Shown here one piece after another: positions 1-5,475 of a DNA stretch of 5,475 bases. The notes under the pieces were generated by a model. The model searched no databases and was not told the DNA's origin. It saw only the letters and a program-made list of their open reading frames with translations. This DNA comes from Chloroflexota bacterium (lineage in GTDB: Bacteria > Chloroflexota > Dehalococcoidia > SAR202 > UBA11138). The position numbers were made by a program, and so were the translations under genes. Positions within the stretch are counted from its first letter, which is position 1. Every line of letters starts with the position of its first letter. Where the stretch lies: assembly GCA_022561955.1 (NCBI GenBank), contig JADFQF010000132.1, positions 1 to 5,475 of the forward strand, written 5' to 3'.

Positions 1-50
1 GCATTGTAATCCCCAAGCGCGACCTGCTCGAGAAGAAAATTGTCGACTGA
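1..50 (+). CDS. 3' end of an unidentified plus-strand gene (partial)
   Basis: Reading from base 3, the frame gives IVIPKRDLLEKKIVD and then TGA at 48-50. It is the only plus frame at this edge without an early stop that also has coding-like composition: 11 of 15 third positions are G or C, and the tail is charged and Lys/Glu-rich, as many protein C-termini are. The rest of the gene lies left of the window, so no family can be named. The competing reading is on the minus strand: an ATG at 57-59 opens MDSSVDNFLLEQVALGDYN and runs off the same edge, but it has no Shine-Dalgarno and lower GC at third positions. If the plus reading is right, this gene converges on the hydroxylase gene that ends at 386. 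Confidence 0.4.
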   Translation, partial: IVIPKRDLLEKKIVD

Positions 51-385
51 AGAGTCCATGTACTAGAGTATAACCTGAATTCGAATGGGTCCTGGGAAGA
101 CGTCAATGAGGAATCCGCCGTCAAGTGGACCGGCGATGACATGGGGTACGGTGACGCCGGATTCAAGGGCGACGTCGACAGTTATGAAGACACGCGCCCC
201 CGTAATCATGCGGGCTGCGGGTCGTGATGTGGAATGCGCCTCACGAGTGGCATACCCCCGCCTGTCTGCAACTGCCGCCACCTCCGCTCGAGCTCTACCC
301 GTCTCCGTCGGCACGATCACGCTCCAAAAAGAGCCAGTCCACCTTAATACCGTGGCCGGAAATCACGCACGCGGTGAGAAGACGG
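51..385. other. Gene-poor convergent gap with ambiguous coding-like stretches
   Basis: No confident gene is seen. Two codon-aligned antisense readings compete. In the plus frame, 51-224 is open for 58 codons after the TGA at 48-50. It has a strong purine-first codon pattern and an acidic, Gly/Trp-containing product with DDMGYGDAGF, but no start codon before the ATG at 141. In the minus frame, 63-320 is open from a GTG at 318-320 for 85 codons and gives a hydrophobic tail. That start has only a GGAG one base away, and the product resembles nothing I know. RNY-type codons read as RNY on both strands, so one frame is probably a shadow of the other. The higher third-position GC favours the plus frame, perhaps as a decayed remnant. 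Confidence 0.4.
326..357 (-). terminator. Weak candidate terminator of the FAD hydroxylase gene
   Basis: Some 30-60 bases beyond the stop of the minus-strand hydroxylase gene, the minus strand reads GCCAC, a short loop, GTGG, ACT, GGC, TC and then five T (326-330). Either a CCAC/GTGG or a GCCA/TGGC stem can form, but each has only four pairs. The position and the T-run fit a rho-independent terminator; the weak stem argues against it. Confidence 0.25.
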
Positions 386-1972
386 TCACGCGTTGCCTGT
401 GATCTGCTTCATCAGGCTGGAAGCGTCGTGGGGCGGCTCGTCGCTCGCCCATGCGACGTACTGGTCGGGGCGCACTAAGACCAGGCGAGACTCGTACGCC
501 CGACGCTCGGCCTCGTGGGAATCTCGCACTACCTTGAGGGGCACGCCGTGGGACTTCGCCGCACCTTGAAAGGCTTCAATCGCTTGCTCTTCGACGCCGA
601 AGGCGAGAAGGGTGTAGCCCGTACCCAGCTCCTCGAAGACGTTGCGGCCTGATGACAGTGGTTGCGGGGCCAGATGGTGACCGGCCCGGGCTACGAATGA
701 ATGGCTGCCTCGGACACCGCATACGGAATCGCGTGGCCCAAGAACCACGGGCGAACCCTCGTAGTGCGGCTCATATGTCTTCTGCTGAAGGCTCTCATCC
801 GCCTGTAGCTCCTCCCACGCTCCCTCGAACTCCACCCGATTGCGGTCGGGACTGTAGCGCTCCAAAAAGGCGCGGTCTCCCTTGATGCCATCGGCTATGA
901 CGCCTTCTCCCGTTTCCATAAATACGGGCCGCCTCTCCTCACTGTAGGACCTCAGCAGCTTCTCACCGCCCCAGCCTTCCAGGGCCGCGGCAAGCTTCCA
1001 CCCCAGGTTGGCCACGTCGTCGAGACCCGTGTTAAGACCATATGCGCCGTACGGAGGGTGAACGTGGGCGGCGTCGCCCGCGATAAAGACGCGCCCCTGC
1101 CGATACGTATCGGCGACCGCAATGCGTAGCTCCCAGAAACCAATATGGTCGAAGGTGCAAGATAGAGAGAACCCGGCGGCGCGCTGAACCAGGCCCTGAT
1201 AATCGTAGTTGTCAGCCGTGGCATCCCTTGGTACAGGCGCGTGGAAGAACCAGCCCTCTCCAACGTCAATTCGGCCGAAGAATTGCCAGACGCCCTTCAG
1301 GTCCGGGTGAAGCACGCGATAGACCGTCCGTTCGGGGAAGCGCTTCAGCCCCTCGTGGAGGTCCTTGGACCGAAGGACGGCAAGGAGCATGCGCTGGTCG
1401 AAGTCGGTCCCGCTCCTATCTATCCCTGCCTGCTCCCGGACTGTGGAGCGCCCGCCGTCGCAGCCCACGACGTATTCGGCCTCCAGGACCCGCTTCGCAG
1501 ACCCGTCCGCCTCCGCAATCGTGATACGAACGCCGTGGTCGTCCTGCTCGATGGTCTCCGCCGACCATCCGAAGAGGGTCGTGACGTCGGGAAGACCGGC
1601 CAGCCGCCGACGAAGCACTTTTTCGGTGAGGTATTGGGGCAGCCGCTCATTGGCCTGAAAGTAGAAGGCGCCGACCGCCTCGCGGCCAACAGGTGCGAAC
1701 CAGTAGTCGCTCATCAGGTCGCCGTAGGCGGTAATCCCCCCGATCGGATAGCCGGTAGGCATCACGCGGGCGGCCCTTAGCTCCTCGACGACGCCCCAGA
1801 AGTAGAAATGTTCCAGTGAGCGCTGCGTGAGGTTTTGCCCCTTTGGTATCTGCTGCGGCGTGAGATGACGTTCGACCAGAGCGCACGAGACGCCCCGAAT
1901 CCCAAGATCCACGGCGAGTGCCACGCCGACGGGGCCGCCTCCCACGATGATAACCTGGTAGCGTTGTTCCAT
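386..1972 (-). CDS. Class A FAD-dependent aromatic-ring monooxygenase
   Basis: A 528-residue cytosolic flavoprotein hydroxylase of the group that includes PHBH, phenol hydroxylase and MhpA. Such enzymes use NAD(P)H and O2 to hydroxylate an aromatic substrate. All three family fingerprints are visible: the dinucleotide-binding GGGPVG (11-16) ending in acidic E34, the DG motif GCDGGRSTVR (170-179), and the GD motif GDAAHVHPP (299-307) followed by GLNTGLDD (312-319). Residues about 430-510 look like the C-terminal thioredoxin-like domain of the phenol hydroxylase/MhpA branch and end in the typical RPDQYVAW. Length is normal for that branch, which points to a single-component enzyme. The Rossmann strand begins at residue 6, so ATG at 1970-1972 is the natural start, although no good Shine-Dalgarno precedes it. 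It stands alone on its strand behind its own promoter. The substrate cannot be read from sequence: phenolic propionates, phenols or polyketide-like aromatics are all possible. Confidence 0.93.
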   Translation of the reverse strand: MEQRYQVIIVGGGPVGVALAVDLGIRGVSCALVERHLTPQQIPKGQNLTQRSLEHFYFWGVVEELRAARVMPTGYPIGGITAYGDLMSDYWFAPVGREAVGAFYFQANERLPQYLTEKVLRRRLAGLPDVTTLFGWSAETIEQDDHGVRITIAEADGSAKRVLEAEYVVGCDGGRSTVREQAGIDRSGTDFDQRMLLAVLRSKDLHEGLKRFPERTVYRVLHPDLKGVWQFFGRIDVGEGWFFHAPVPRDATADNYDYQGLVQRAAGFSLSCTFDHIGFWELRIAVADTYRQGRVFIAGDAAHVHPPYGAYGLNTGLDDVANLGWKLAAALEGWGGEKLLRSYSEERRPVFMETGEGVIADGIKGDRAFLERYSPDRNRVEFEGAWEELQADESLQQKTYEPHYEGSPVVLGPRDSVCGVRGSHSFVARAGHHLAPQPLSSGRNVFEELGTGYTLLAFGVEEQAIEAFQGAAKSHGVPLKVVRDSHEAERRAYESRLVLVRPDQYVAWASDEPPHDASSLMKQITGNA

Positions 1973-2032
1973 ATAAATCCATGTCTTTCAGGGGGAATTC
2001 AGTGGGGTATAAGCGTAAAGTTCCGGGATAGC

Positions 2033-2076
2033 GCAGACTATATTGCCCCTTAAAGACCTTGTCAATCGTAGTCTGC
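2033..2076. promoter_or_regulatory. Perfect 8-bp inverted repeat framing the hydroxylase promoter (putative operator)
   Basis: GCAGACTA at 2033-2040 and TAGTCTGC at 2069-2076 are exact reverse complements, 36 bp centre to centre. The left arm overlaps the -10 box (2037-2042) and the right arm lies just upstream of the -35 box (2060-2065), so the arms bracket the leftward promoter. The spacing is too wide for one compact palindromic operator. It would suit two half-sites or two operators bridged by a regulator, or an activator/repressor pair. No regulator gene lies in the window. That it is an operator is inferred from placement. Confidence 0.5.
2037..2065 (-). promoter_or_regulatory. Sigma70-type promoter for the FAD hydroxylase
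   Basis: On the minus strand, a perfect TTGACA (-35; 2060-2065) and TATAGT (-10; 2037-2042, one mismatch to consensus) are separated by exactly 17 bp (2043-2059). A start of transcription near 2029-2030 would leave a leader of about 57 nt before the ATG at 1972. This is the best promoter seen in the window. No comparable one was found facing right. Confidence 0.72.
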
Positions 2077-2100
2077 TCGCCCGGTCCGAGGAAGCTTCAT

Positions 2101-2217
2101 ATGCGGGGCGCGCGAAAATGGCGGAAGATGAAGACGGTGTGGCCTCTCGCTTTGAACCGGGGGCCGTCAGCCGGGTTTGCTGCTAAGGGGACGGGGTTAC
2201 CTAATGAACCATCGTGA
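2101..2217 (+). CDS. Possible 38-residue leader peptide coupled to the lipoprotein gene
   Basis: ATG at 2101 opens 38 codons ending in TGA at 2215-2217. A strong Shine-Dalgarno, GAGGAAG (2088-2094), sits six bases upstream, better than any site before the downstream gene. The peptide begins MRGARKWRKMKTVWPLALNR, is very basic in its first third and has no recognisable family. Its stop overlaps the GTG start of the lipoprotein gene in a GTGA junction (2214-2217), the usual arrangement for translational coupling. Its job may be to bring ribosomes to the poorly served GTG. A chance ORF remains possible, because short ORFs are common in GC-rich DNA and no homologue is known to me. Confidence 0.45.
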   Translation: MRGARKWRKMKTVWPLALNRGPSAGFAAKGTGLPNEPS

Positions 2218-3575
2218 ATTCGCATTGGATGCTCAAGCCGCACCGCAGCTATGTGCTGCCTGGAGCGGTATTCGTTGTCCTATCGGTCTTGAACGCCTGC
2301 GCCACGACCACACCCGCTTCGCCTACGCCGGCGAGGCCTTCGGTGTGGGACCTGGCGCAAGCAACGGTCGTGGTCTTCGCATCGGAGGCTTACGATATTC
2401 TCGGGGACTCGACCGCGACCGCGACCAGTCAGATCGCTCGGCCTAGAAACGAAGGCAATGTGAAGAGGCCCGGACCTCGAGTGCGCGACCGCCCCGTAAG
2501 GCTTTACGTGACACAAACACCGGTCGGGCGGGATATTGTGGGGGCTATTCCGGCATCTACGAATCCGGCGTCTCTCGCGACGAGTTCGCCAACGCCTGCT
2601 CGAATAGCCGTGCCGTCCGAGGCTCAGACCGCCACGCCCACGCCTGAAGCTCGGACGCCCGTAGCCTACCATTCATTAGGGGTCCGCCCGGACGGAGCGA
2701 TGCGGCTGACCGATCCGCCTCCTGGAGCCAGCGACCAGAACCCTGCCTTCTCACCCGACGGCTCGCGACTGGTCTTCACTAGATTCGAGCGAGGTTACAA
2801 TGATGGACCTGCGGGACTGTTCCTGCTGGACATTCTAAGCGGAATAACGTCCAGAATCACTCCGTACGAAGACCAGGACAACGTCAACCTGCCAGGCTCA
2901 TCCTGGGACGCCGCCGGCAACCGAATCGTCTTCTCGTCAGACCGAGATGACGCCGATGACCTGTGGAGCGTTTCATCCGATGCATCGGGATTGGTGCGCA
3001 TCACTGAACACGAAGGGCCTCCAATGTATTACGAGCCGTCCTGGTCGCCGGACGGGGAGTGGGTGGTGTTCGAGGCGAGGAGCTCAGGAAGCGGCGAAGA
3101 TGGGCAGGCTGGCGAGATATGGAAAGTCAGGGCTGATGGCTCGGAGCTCACTCAGCTCACCGAAGGCTACGACGATCGGCAGCCCAACTGGTCACATACC
3201 CTTGATAGAGTGCTGTTCCAACGCCGAGGGCGGGTCGAGCCGGATTGGGAAATCTACACCATGACTCCCGACGGCGAGGATATACGGCCTGCGACTACGT
3301 CTCCGCTGAGCGATACCGATGCGAGCTGGTCGACCGACGGCGAGTGGATTGTCTACTCCGCCGATCACGGAGCCCTTCCCTCGCCGAATATATTTGTATT
3401 ACCTCGGGAGGGCGGCACACCGATCCGCGTGACGCGCGGCGATGGAAATGAGGATGCAGCACCATCGTGGTCGCCGGACGGGCTCTGGATAGCCTTCGAG
3501 TCCCATAACTTCGAGGATGAAGAGTCGCCGGCCGCGCTGTGGATCATAGCCGCGCCCAGGCTCTCCGACCCATAG
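2214..3575 (+). CDS. Predicted lipoprotein with a TolB/PD40-type six-repeat beta-propeller
   Basis: A 453-residue envelope protein. Residues 13-28 are a hydrophobic signal segment ending in LNAC, a slightly atypical lipobox (Asn at -2), with Cys29 the likely lipidated residue. Residues 30-150 are a Thr/Pro/Ser-rich, low-complexity linker. From about 155, six PD40/TolB-like repeats of roughly 47 residues follow, centred on FSPDG (179), WDAAGN (231), WSPDG (277), WSHTLDR (326), WSTDG (372) and WSPDG (419). Each is followed by a strand such as IWKVRADGS and then LTQLTE-like turns. Repeats two and four have lost the PDG turn. Such propellers usually mediate protein binding and rarely act as enzymes, so the function is unknown and a TolB role should not be assumed. 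The GTG start is set by an in-frame stop at 2205-2207 and by the GTGA overlap with the small upstream ORF. ATG at 2229 would also give a good 24-residue signal peptide. Confidence 0.85.
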   Translation: MNSHWMLKPHRSYVLPGAVFVVLSVLNACATTTPASPTPARPSVWDLAQATVVVFASEAYDILGDSTATATSQIARPRNEGNVKRPGPRVRDRPVRLYVTQTPVGRDIVGAIPASTNPASLATSSPTPARIAVPSEAQTATPTPEARTPVAYHSLGVRPDGAMRLTDPPPGASDQNPAFSPDGSRLVFTRFERGYNDGPAGLFLLDILSGITSRITPYEDQDNVNLPGSSWDAAGNRIVFSSDRDDADDLWSVSSDASGLVRITEHEGPPMYYEPSWSPDGEWVVFEARSSGSGEDGQAGEIWKVRADGSELTQLTEGYDDRQPNWSHTLDRVLFQRRGRVEPDWEIYTMTPDGEDIRPATTSPLSDTDASWSTDGEWIVYSADHGALPSPNIFVLPREGGTPIRVTRGDGNEDAAPSWSPDGLWIAFESHNFEDEESPAALWIIAAPRLSDP

Positions 3576-3608
3576 GCGATCAGTGTAGAGCAACCACCCT
3601 GATCTGCC
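3575..3608. terminator. Candidate hairpin in the convergent gap
   Basis: GGCGATCAG (3575-3583) can pair with CTGATC-T-GCC (3599-3608): nine pairs with one bulged T and a 15-nt loop, starting right at the stop of the propeller gene. No T-run follows on either strand, so it would be a rho-assisted or non-canonical terminator at best. The rest of the 88-bp gap (3576-3663) contains only a GCCCGGGC palindrome at 3624-3631. Confidence 0.3.
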
Positions 3609-3663
3609 TTGGAGTCAAGCTCAGCCCGGGCGCATGAGATTCCCGTCGCTATTAGCTCCACGC

Positions 3664-4845
3664 CTAATGAGTCAATGAAGAGCAGACGACGAACACGGTC
3701 ATCTTCTGTTCGCGGTTGGTCTTGTTATAGCCCGTTACCGACCATCCAGTCGACGTGGCCGCAGTTATCGGCAGGCTCGACAGGAAGTCCATCTGAACGT
3801 TGTAGTCGCTGGACTGGTCAAATCCCCCGCCTGTCGCTACCTCATCATCGCCGCAGAACACGGTAAGGGTACGCTTATCGGTTCCCAGAGTTAACGAATC
3901 ACTGACGATCCTGGTCTTTATGGACAGCCCTGCGATAGAAAGGTCCCCGTCGGAATCATCTCCATAGACGCCTGTCGACAGCTCCACAGGCTCCTCGTAG
4001 TCCGTGGGAGTGACCTCTCCATCGACCAGCGTGTTCAACTCTATGGCCCGCACTATTACAGCGTTGTCCGGCGCATCAGGGGTGATGCTCACCTCGATGT
4101 TCTTAACCTCTATCTCTACAGCTCCACCCACGTTAGCAGGCAGTGCACCTTGGGGTACGGTCACCTGCACCCGGGCGTCCGGCGTTACGATCTCCGACGT
4201 TTCGCTGCTATTGATGGGGGACCGGACGTATGATTCGTCTGGCAGATCACCAACTGAAACAGACTCGGTGTTGTTATTGACCATGGGTGGGTCGTCGCGT
4301 AAGAAGCCGATTACACTTAGCCTATTAATCTCCCCGGGGCCTTTGGAGATGCCCTTGATAGAGAATCCTAATCCTTGAGGTCCGCCAGCAAGGAAGGTGA
4401 TGTTTTCTTCATCGAAGTCGCCAACTCGGGTCAGCGTGTAAGTCATGACATCGCCTGTAGTGTCACTGACTGTTTCTGACAGGAAAGCGCATCCGAACAA
4501 TGTTCCACCGTCTACTGTACTCGGGCCGATTAGAAAATCGGCGGCCGAAAAAATGCCGACACAAGCAGGATTCGACACCGCCAGGTTAGCTGAATGTTGC
4601 ACGTTAATCTGGACCCCGCTGGCATCGGCGTCCACATCAACGGTTTCCACAGTGATAGTCGCTGATTCCCCTATGGCGAGCAGGGACACCTGCGTTGGGT
4701 TAAAGCTCGTCGATGCAGCATCGGCTTCGACGAATTGACCCGAGAAAGGAAAAAAGGCCATGACCGCCACCAGCAGTAGCAAGAATCCGACTCTCGGACT
4801 CACCGTCAGGACGCTCCGAAACGAACTATTATGGCTACTCAACAT
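3664..4845 (-). CDS. Secreted protein with cohesin-like, ZU5-like and C-terminal GGGF modules
   Basis: A 393-residue exported protein. Signal peptide: basic n-region with R10 and R18, hydrophobic core about 19-36, and probable cleavage after ADA (41-43). Residues about 46-182 look like a cohesin/carbohydrate-binding-type beta-sandwich, opening with a strand around TITVETVDVDADASGVQINV and closing with INRLSVIGFL; C95 and C119 could form a disulfide. Residues about 218-292 contain VQVTVPQGALP and later a PVELS strand, the pattern of a ZU5-like domain. Residues 326-389 form a module bounded by C331 and C388 with VATGGGF (336-342), SSLP, GWSV and MTVFVVC, which I know as a recurring C-terminal element of secreted bacterial proteins. 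ATG at 4843-4845 has AAGGAG six bases upstream. No catalytic motif, sortase signal or C-terminal membrane anchor is seen, so it is probably a soluble or non-covalently held surface scaffold. Domain names rest on pattern only. Confidence 0.8.
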   Translation of the reverse strand: MLSSHNSSFRSVLTVSPRVGFLLLLVAVMAFFPFSGQFVEADAASTSFNPTQVSLLAIGESATITVETVDVDADASGVQINVQHSANLAVSNPACVGIFSAADFLIGPSTVDGGTLFGCAFLSETVSDTTGDVMTYTLTRVGDFDEENITFLAGGPQGLGFSIKGISKGPGEINRLSVIGFLRDDPPMVNNNTESVSVGDLPDESYVRSPINSSETSEIVTPDARVQVTVPQGALPANVGGAVEIEVKNIEVSITPDAPDNAVIVRAIELNTLVDGEVTPTDYEEPVELSTGVYGDDSDGDLSIAGLSIKTRIVSDSLTLGTDKRTLTVFCGDDEVATGGGFDQSSDYNVQMDFLSSLPITAATSTGWSVTGYNKTNREQKMTVFVVCSSLTH

Positions 4846-4851
4846 GCTGGA

Positions 4852-4857
4852 CTCCTT
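4852..4857 (-). promoter_or_regulatory. Shine-Dalgarno AAGGAG of the cohesin-like gene
   Basis: The minus strand reads AAGGAG, then six bases, then ATG (4843-4845). This fixes the start and places the arginine-containing n-region of the signal peptide correctly. Confidence 0.85.
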
Positions 4858-4872
4858 CTCATCTAGGCTCTC

Positions 4873-4902
4873 ACTATGAGCCTGACAGACTCATAGTTTT
4901 TT
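4873..4902 (+). terminator. Plus-facing terminator-like hairpin inside a minus-strand leader
   Basis: ACTATGAG (4873-4880) and CTCATAGT (4890-4897) form a perfect 8-bp stem with a 9-nt loop. A run of six T (4897-4902) follows on the plus strand. This is the shape of a rho-independent terminator for rightward transcription, yet no plus-strand gene lies just upstream: the plus strand there is antisense to the cohesin-like gene. On the minus strand the same hairpin sits in the untranslated leader, 28 bases before the start codon, preceded by A residues. It could instead act as an RNA structure or a protein site. Confidence 0.45.
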
Positions 4903-4934
4903 CGGCCGCCCCCCAGCCGGCTACCATTCATTTA

Positions 4935-5475
4935 TTACGGTACCGGCCAAGGCTGAGGTGCGCCCTTGCCGAAGTTGCCTATGGTCCCGGTAATATCGTT
5001 GATTTCGATGAAGTTGTTGCCGTTAATATCTCCGGCAAGCAGAACGTTCGACGGTATTTCTAAGTTTTCATCGGAGCCCAACACTACGCTGGTTCGCTCA
5101 GCTGATATGTGGCTTAACGCAGATGCCTTTAGCGTGTACTCGCCTGCGGGCACTGCCGGGAACGCCCAGTTGCCGGCAGCGTCGGCCATTGTCGTCTGGC
5201 TTACGCCTATTCCCGTAAGCGTTAGCTCCACGAATGACGAGTCCGACATGAACTGAGGCTGCGTTACACCGGATATCACTCCTGTGCCTGCCCCAACTGT
5301 TGGATCGCCTGACCAGGCCTGGGGCGCGCCCTTTCCGAAGTTCCCAATGATACCGGTGATGTCGTTGATCTCCACGAACGCATTTCCGTTAATATCTCCC
5401 GCCAGTAACTCGTTAGTCGGAACGATAATGTCTTCGCTGACGCCGACGACCAGGCCTGTCAGTTGGGACGAGAGG
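4935..5475 (-). CDS. Dockerin-repeat secreted protein, C-terminal part (N-terminus outside window)
   Basis: The frame is open from the right edge through to TAA at 4935-4937, giving 179 visible residues. The GTG at 5373-5375 is an internal valine codon, not a start. Visible order: tail of a beta-sandwich (1-25), dockerin-like loop 1 (26-54; GDINGNAFVEINDITG), a beta-sandwich of carboxypeptidase-regulatory type (about 60-145; DAAGNWAFPAVPAGEYTL is its signature turn and strand), dockerin-like loop 2 (148-176; GDINGNNFIEINDITG), then PVP at the end. In both loops, positions 1, 3, 5 and 12 are Asp, Asn, Asn and Asp, as in the calcium-binding F-hand of type I dockerins. A true dockerin has two such loops side by side, whereas here they lie 122 residues apart. 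The cohesin-like gene follows after 89 bp on the same strand, probably in one transcript. The N-terminal modules, and any enzyme domain, cannot be seen. Confidence 0.8.
   Translation of the reverse strand, partial: LSSQLTGLVVGVSEDIIVPTNELLAGDINGNAFVEINDITGIIGNFGKGAPQAWSGDPTVGAGTGVISGVTQPQFMSDSSFVELTLTGIGVSQTTMADAAGNWAFPAVPAGEYTLKASALSHISAERTSVVLGSDENLEIPSNVLLAGDINGNNFIEINDITGTIGNFGKGAPQPWPVP
4947..5399 (-). repeat. Tandem 366-bp unit: two diverged dockerin-loop copies
   Basis: The segments 5313-5399 and 4947-5033 encode 29-residue copies differing at only a few positions (NAFVE/NNFIE, ITGI/ITGT, PQA/PQP). The start-to-start distance is 366 bp, or 122 codons. The residues before loop 1 (LVVGVSEDIIVPTNELLAGD) match those before loop 2 (SVVLGSDENLEIPSNVLLAGD), so the repeat unit includes the sandwich domain and probably continues beyond the right edge. 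Many differences are synonymous, which suggests an old duplication held by protein-level selection. Confidence 0.8.

Noticed and set aside
135..173. DDMGYGDAGF resembles the N-terminal metal site (ADDMGYGD) of sulfatases.
   Set aside because: Sulfatases have a hydrophobic strand just before the two Asp residues and a Cys/Ser-x-Pro-x-Arg site downstream. Here the preceding residues are polar and the frame stops at 225, so the match is probably chance.
63..320. 85-codon minus-strand ORF just downstream of the hydroxylase gene.
   Set aside because: GTG start with a badly spaced ribosome site, no recognisable family, and codons exactly aligned with a more coding-like plus frame. Mentioned in the gap entry, not called as a gene.
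1241..1780. 179-codon plus-strand ORF.
   Set aside because: Antisense to the hydroxylase gene, whose DG and substrate-domain regions lie there. It is a GC-rich shadow.
1647..1982. Minus-strand ATG at 1980-1982, ten bases upstream of the hydroxylase start, opening 111 codons in another frame.
   Set aside because: It lies almost wholly over the hydroxylase coding frame, its product is Arg-rich and low in structure, and the hydroxylase frame shows clear motifs.
2177..2446. Plus-strand 89-codon ORF overlapping the start of the lipoprotein gene.
   Set aside because: It is out of frame with the lipoprotein, which has a signal segment, a lipobox and propeller repeats. The ORF shows no domain or composition of its own.
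4004..4378. 124-codon plus-strand ORF within the cohesin-like gene.
   Set aside because: Antisense shadow. Its Ser/Thr/Pro-rich product has no domain features, while the minus frame has a signal peptide and domains.
4935..5375. GTG at 5373-5375 as the start of a 146-residue dockerin protein.
   Set aside because: The frame stays open upstream and the first loop needs residues encoded beyond this codon (GDINGNAF at 5376-5399), so the valine is internal.

Overview
The window looks like a chromosomal piece of a free-living bacterium of moderate to high GC. The Thr/Pro-rich linker on a PD40 lipoprotein, next to secreted cohesin-like and dockerin-like proteins, would fit Chloroflexota (SAR202/Dehalococcoidia type). 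That taxonomic reading is an inference from protein style only. There are no rRNA, tRNA, CRISPR or transposase signals.

Layout, left to right. (1) Positions 1-50 hold what is probably the 3' end of a plus-strand gene. About 335 bases without a confident gene follow. (2) 386-1972, minus strand: a complete class A FAD-dependent aromatic-ring hydroxylase (MhpA/phenol hydroxylase type) with a C-terminal thioredoxin-like region. (3) 1973-2213: a divergent control region. It holds a strong sigma70-type promoter firing leftward into the hydroxylase (TTGACA, 17 bp, TATAGT), framed by a perfect 8-bp inverted repeat that looks like a pair of operator half-sites. It also holds a 38-codon plus-strand ORF with a good Shine-Dalgarno, whose TGA overlaps the GTG start of the next gene. 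(4) 2214-3575, plus strand: a predicted lipoprotein with a TolB/PD40-type beta-propeller. (5) 3576-3663: a short convergent gap. (6) 3664-4845, minus strand: a secreted protein combining a cohesin-like domain, a ZU5-like domain and a Cys-bounded GGGF module. (7) 4935-5475, minus strand: the C-terminal 179 codons of a protein with tandem beta-sandwich plus single dockerin-like calcium loop units. It runs off the right edge.

How the genes may work together: the hydroxylase appears to be a separately controlled catabolic enzyme. The two right-hand minus-strand genes are 89 bp apart and probably co-transcribed. One carries a cohesin-like fold and the other dockerin-like loops, so they may form a calcium-dependent surface or extracellular assembly. 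The propeller lipoprotein is also an envelope protein, but it lies on the other strand and need not be linked to them.
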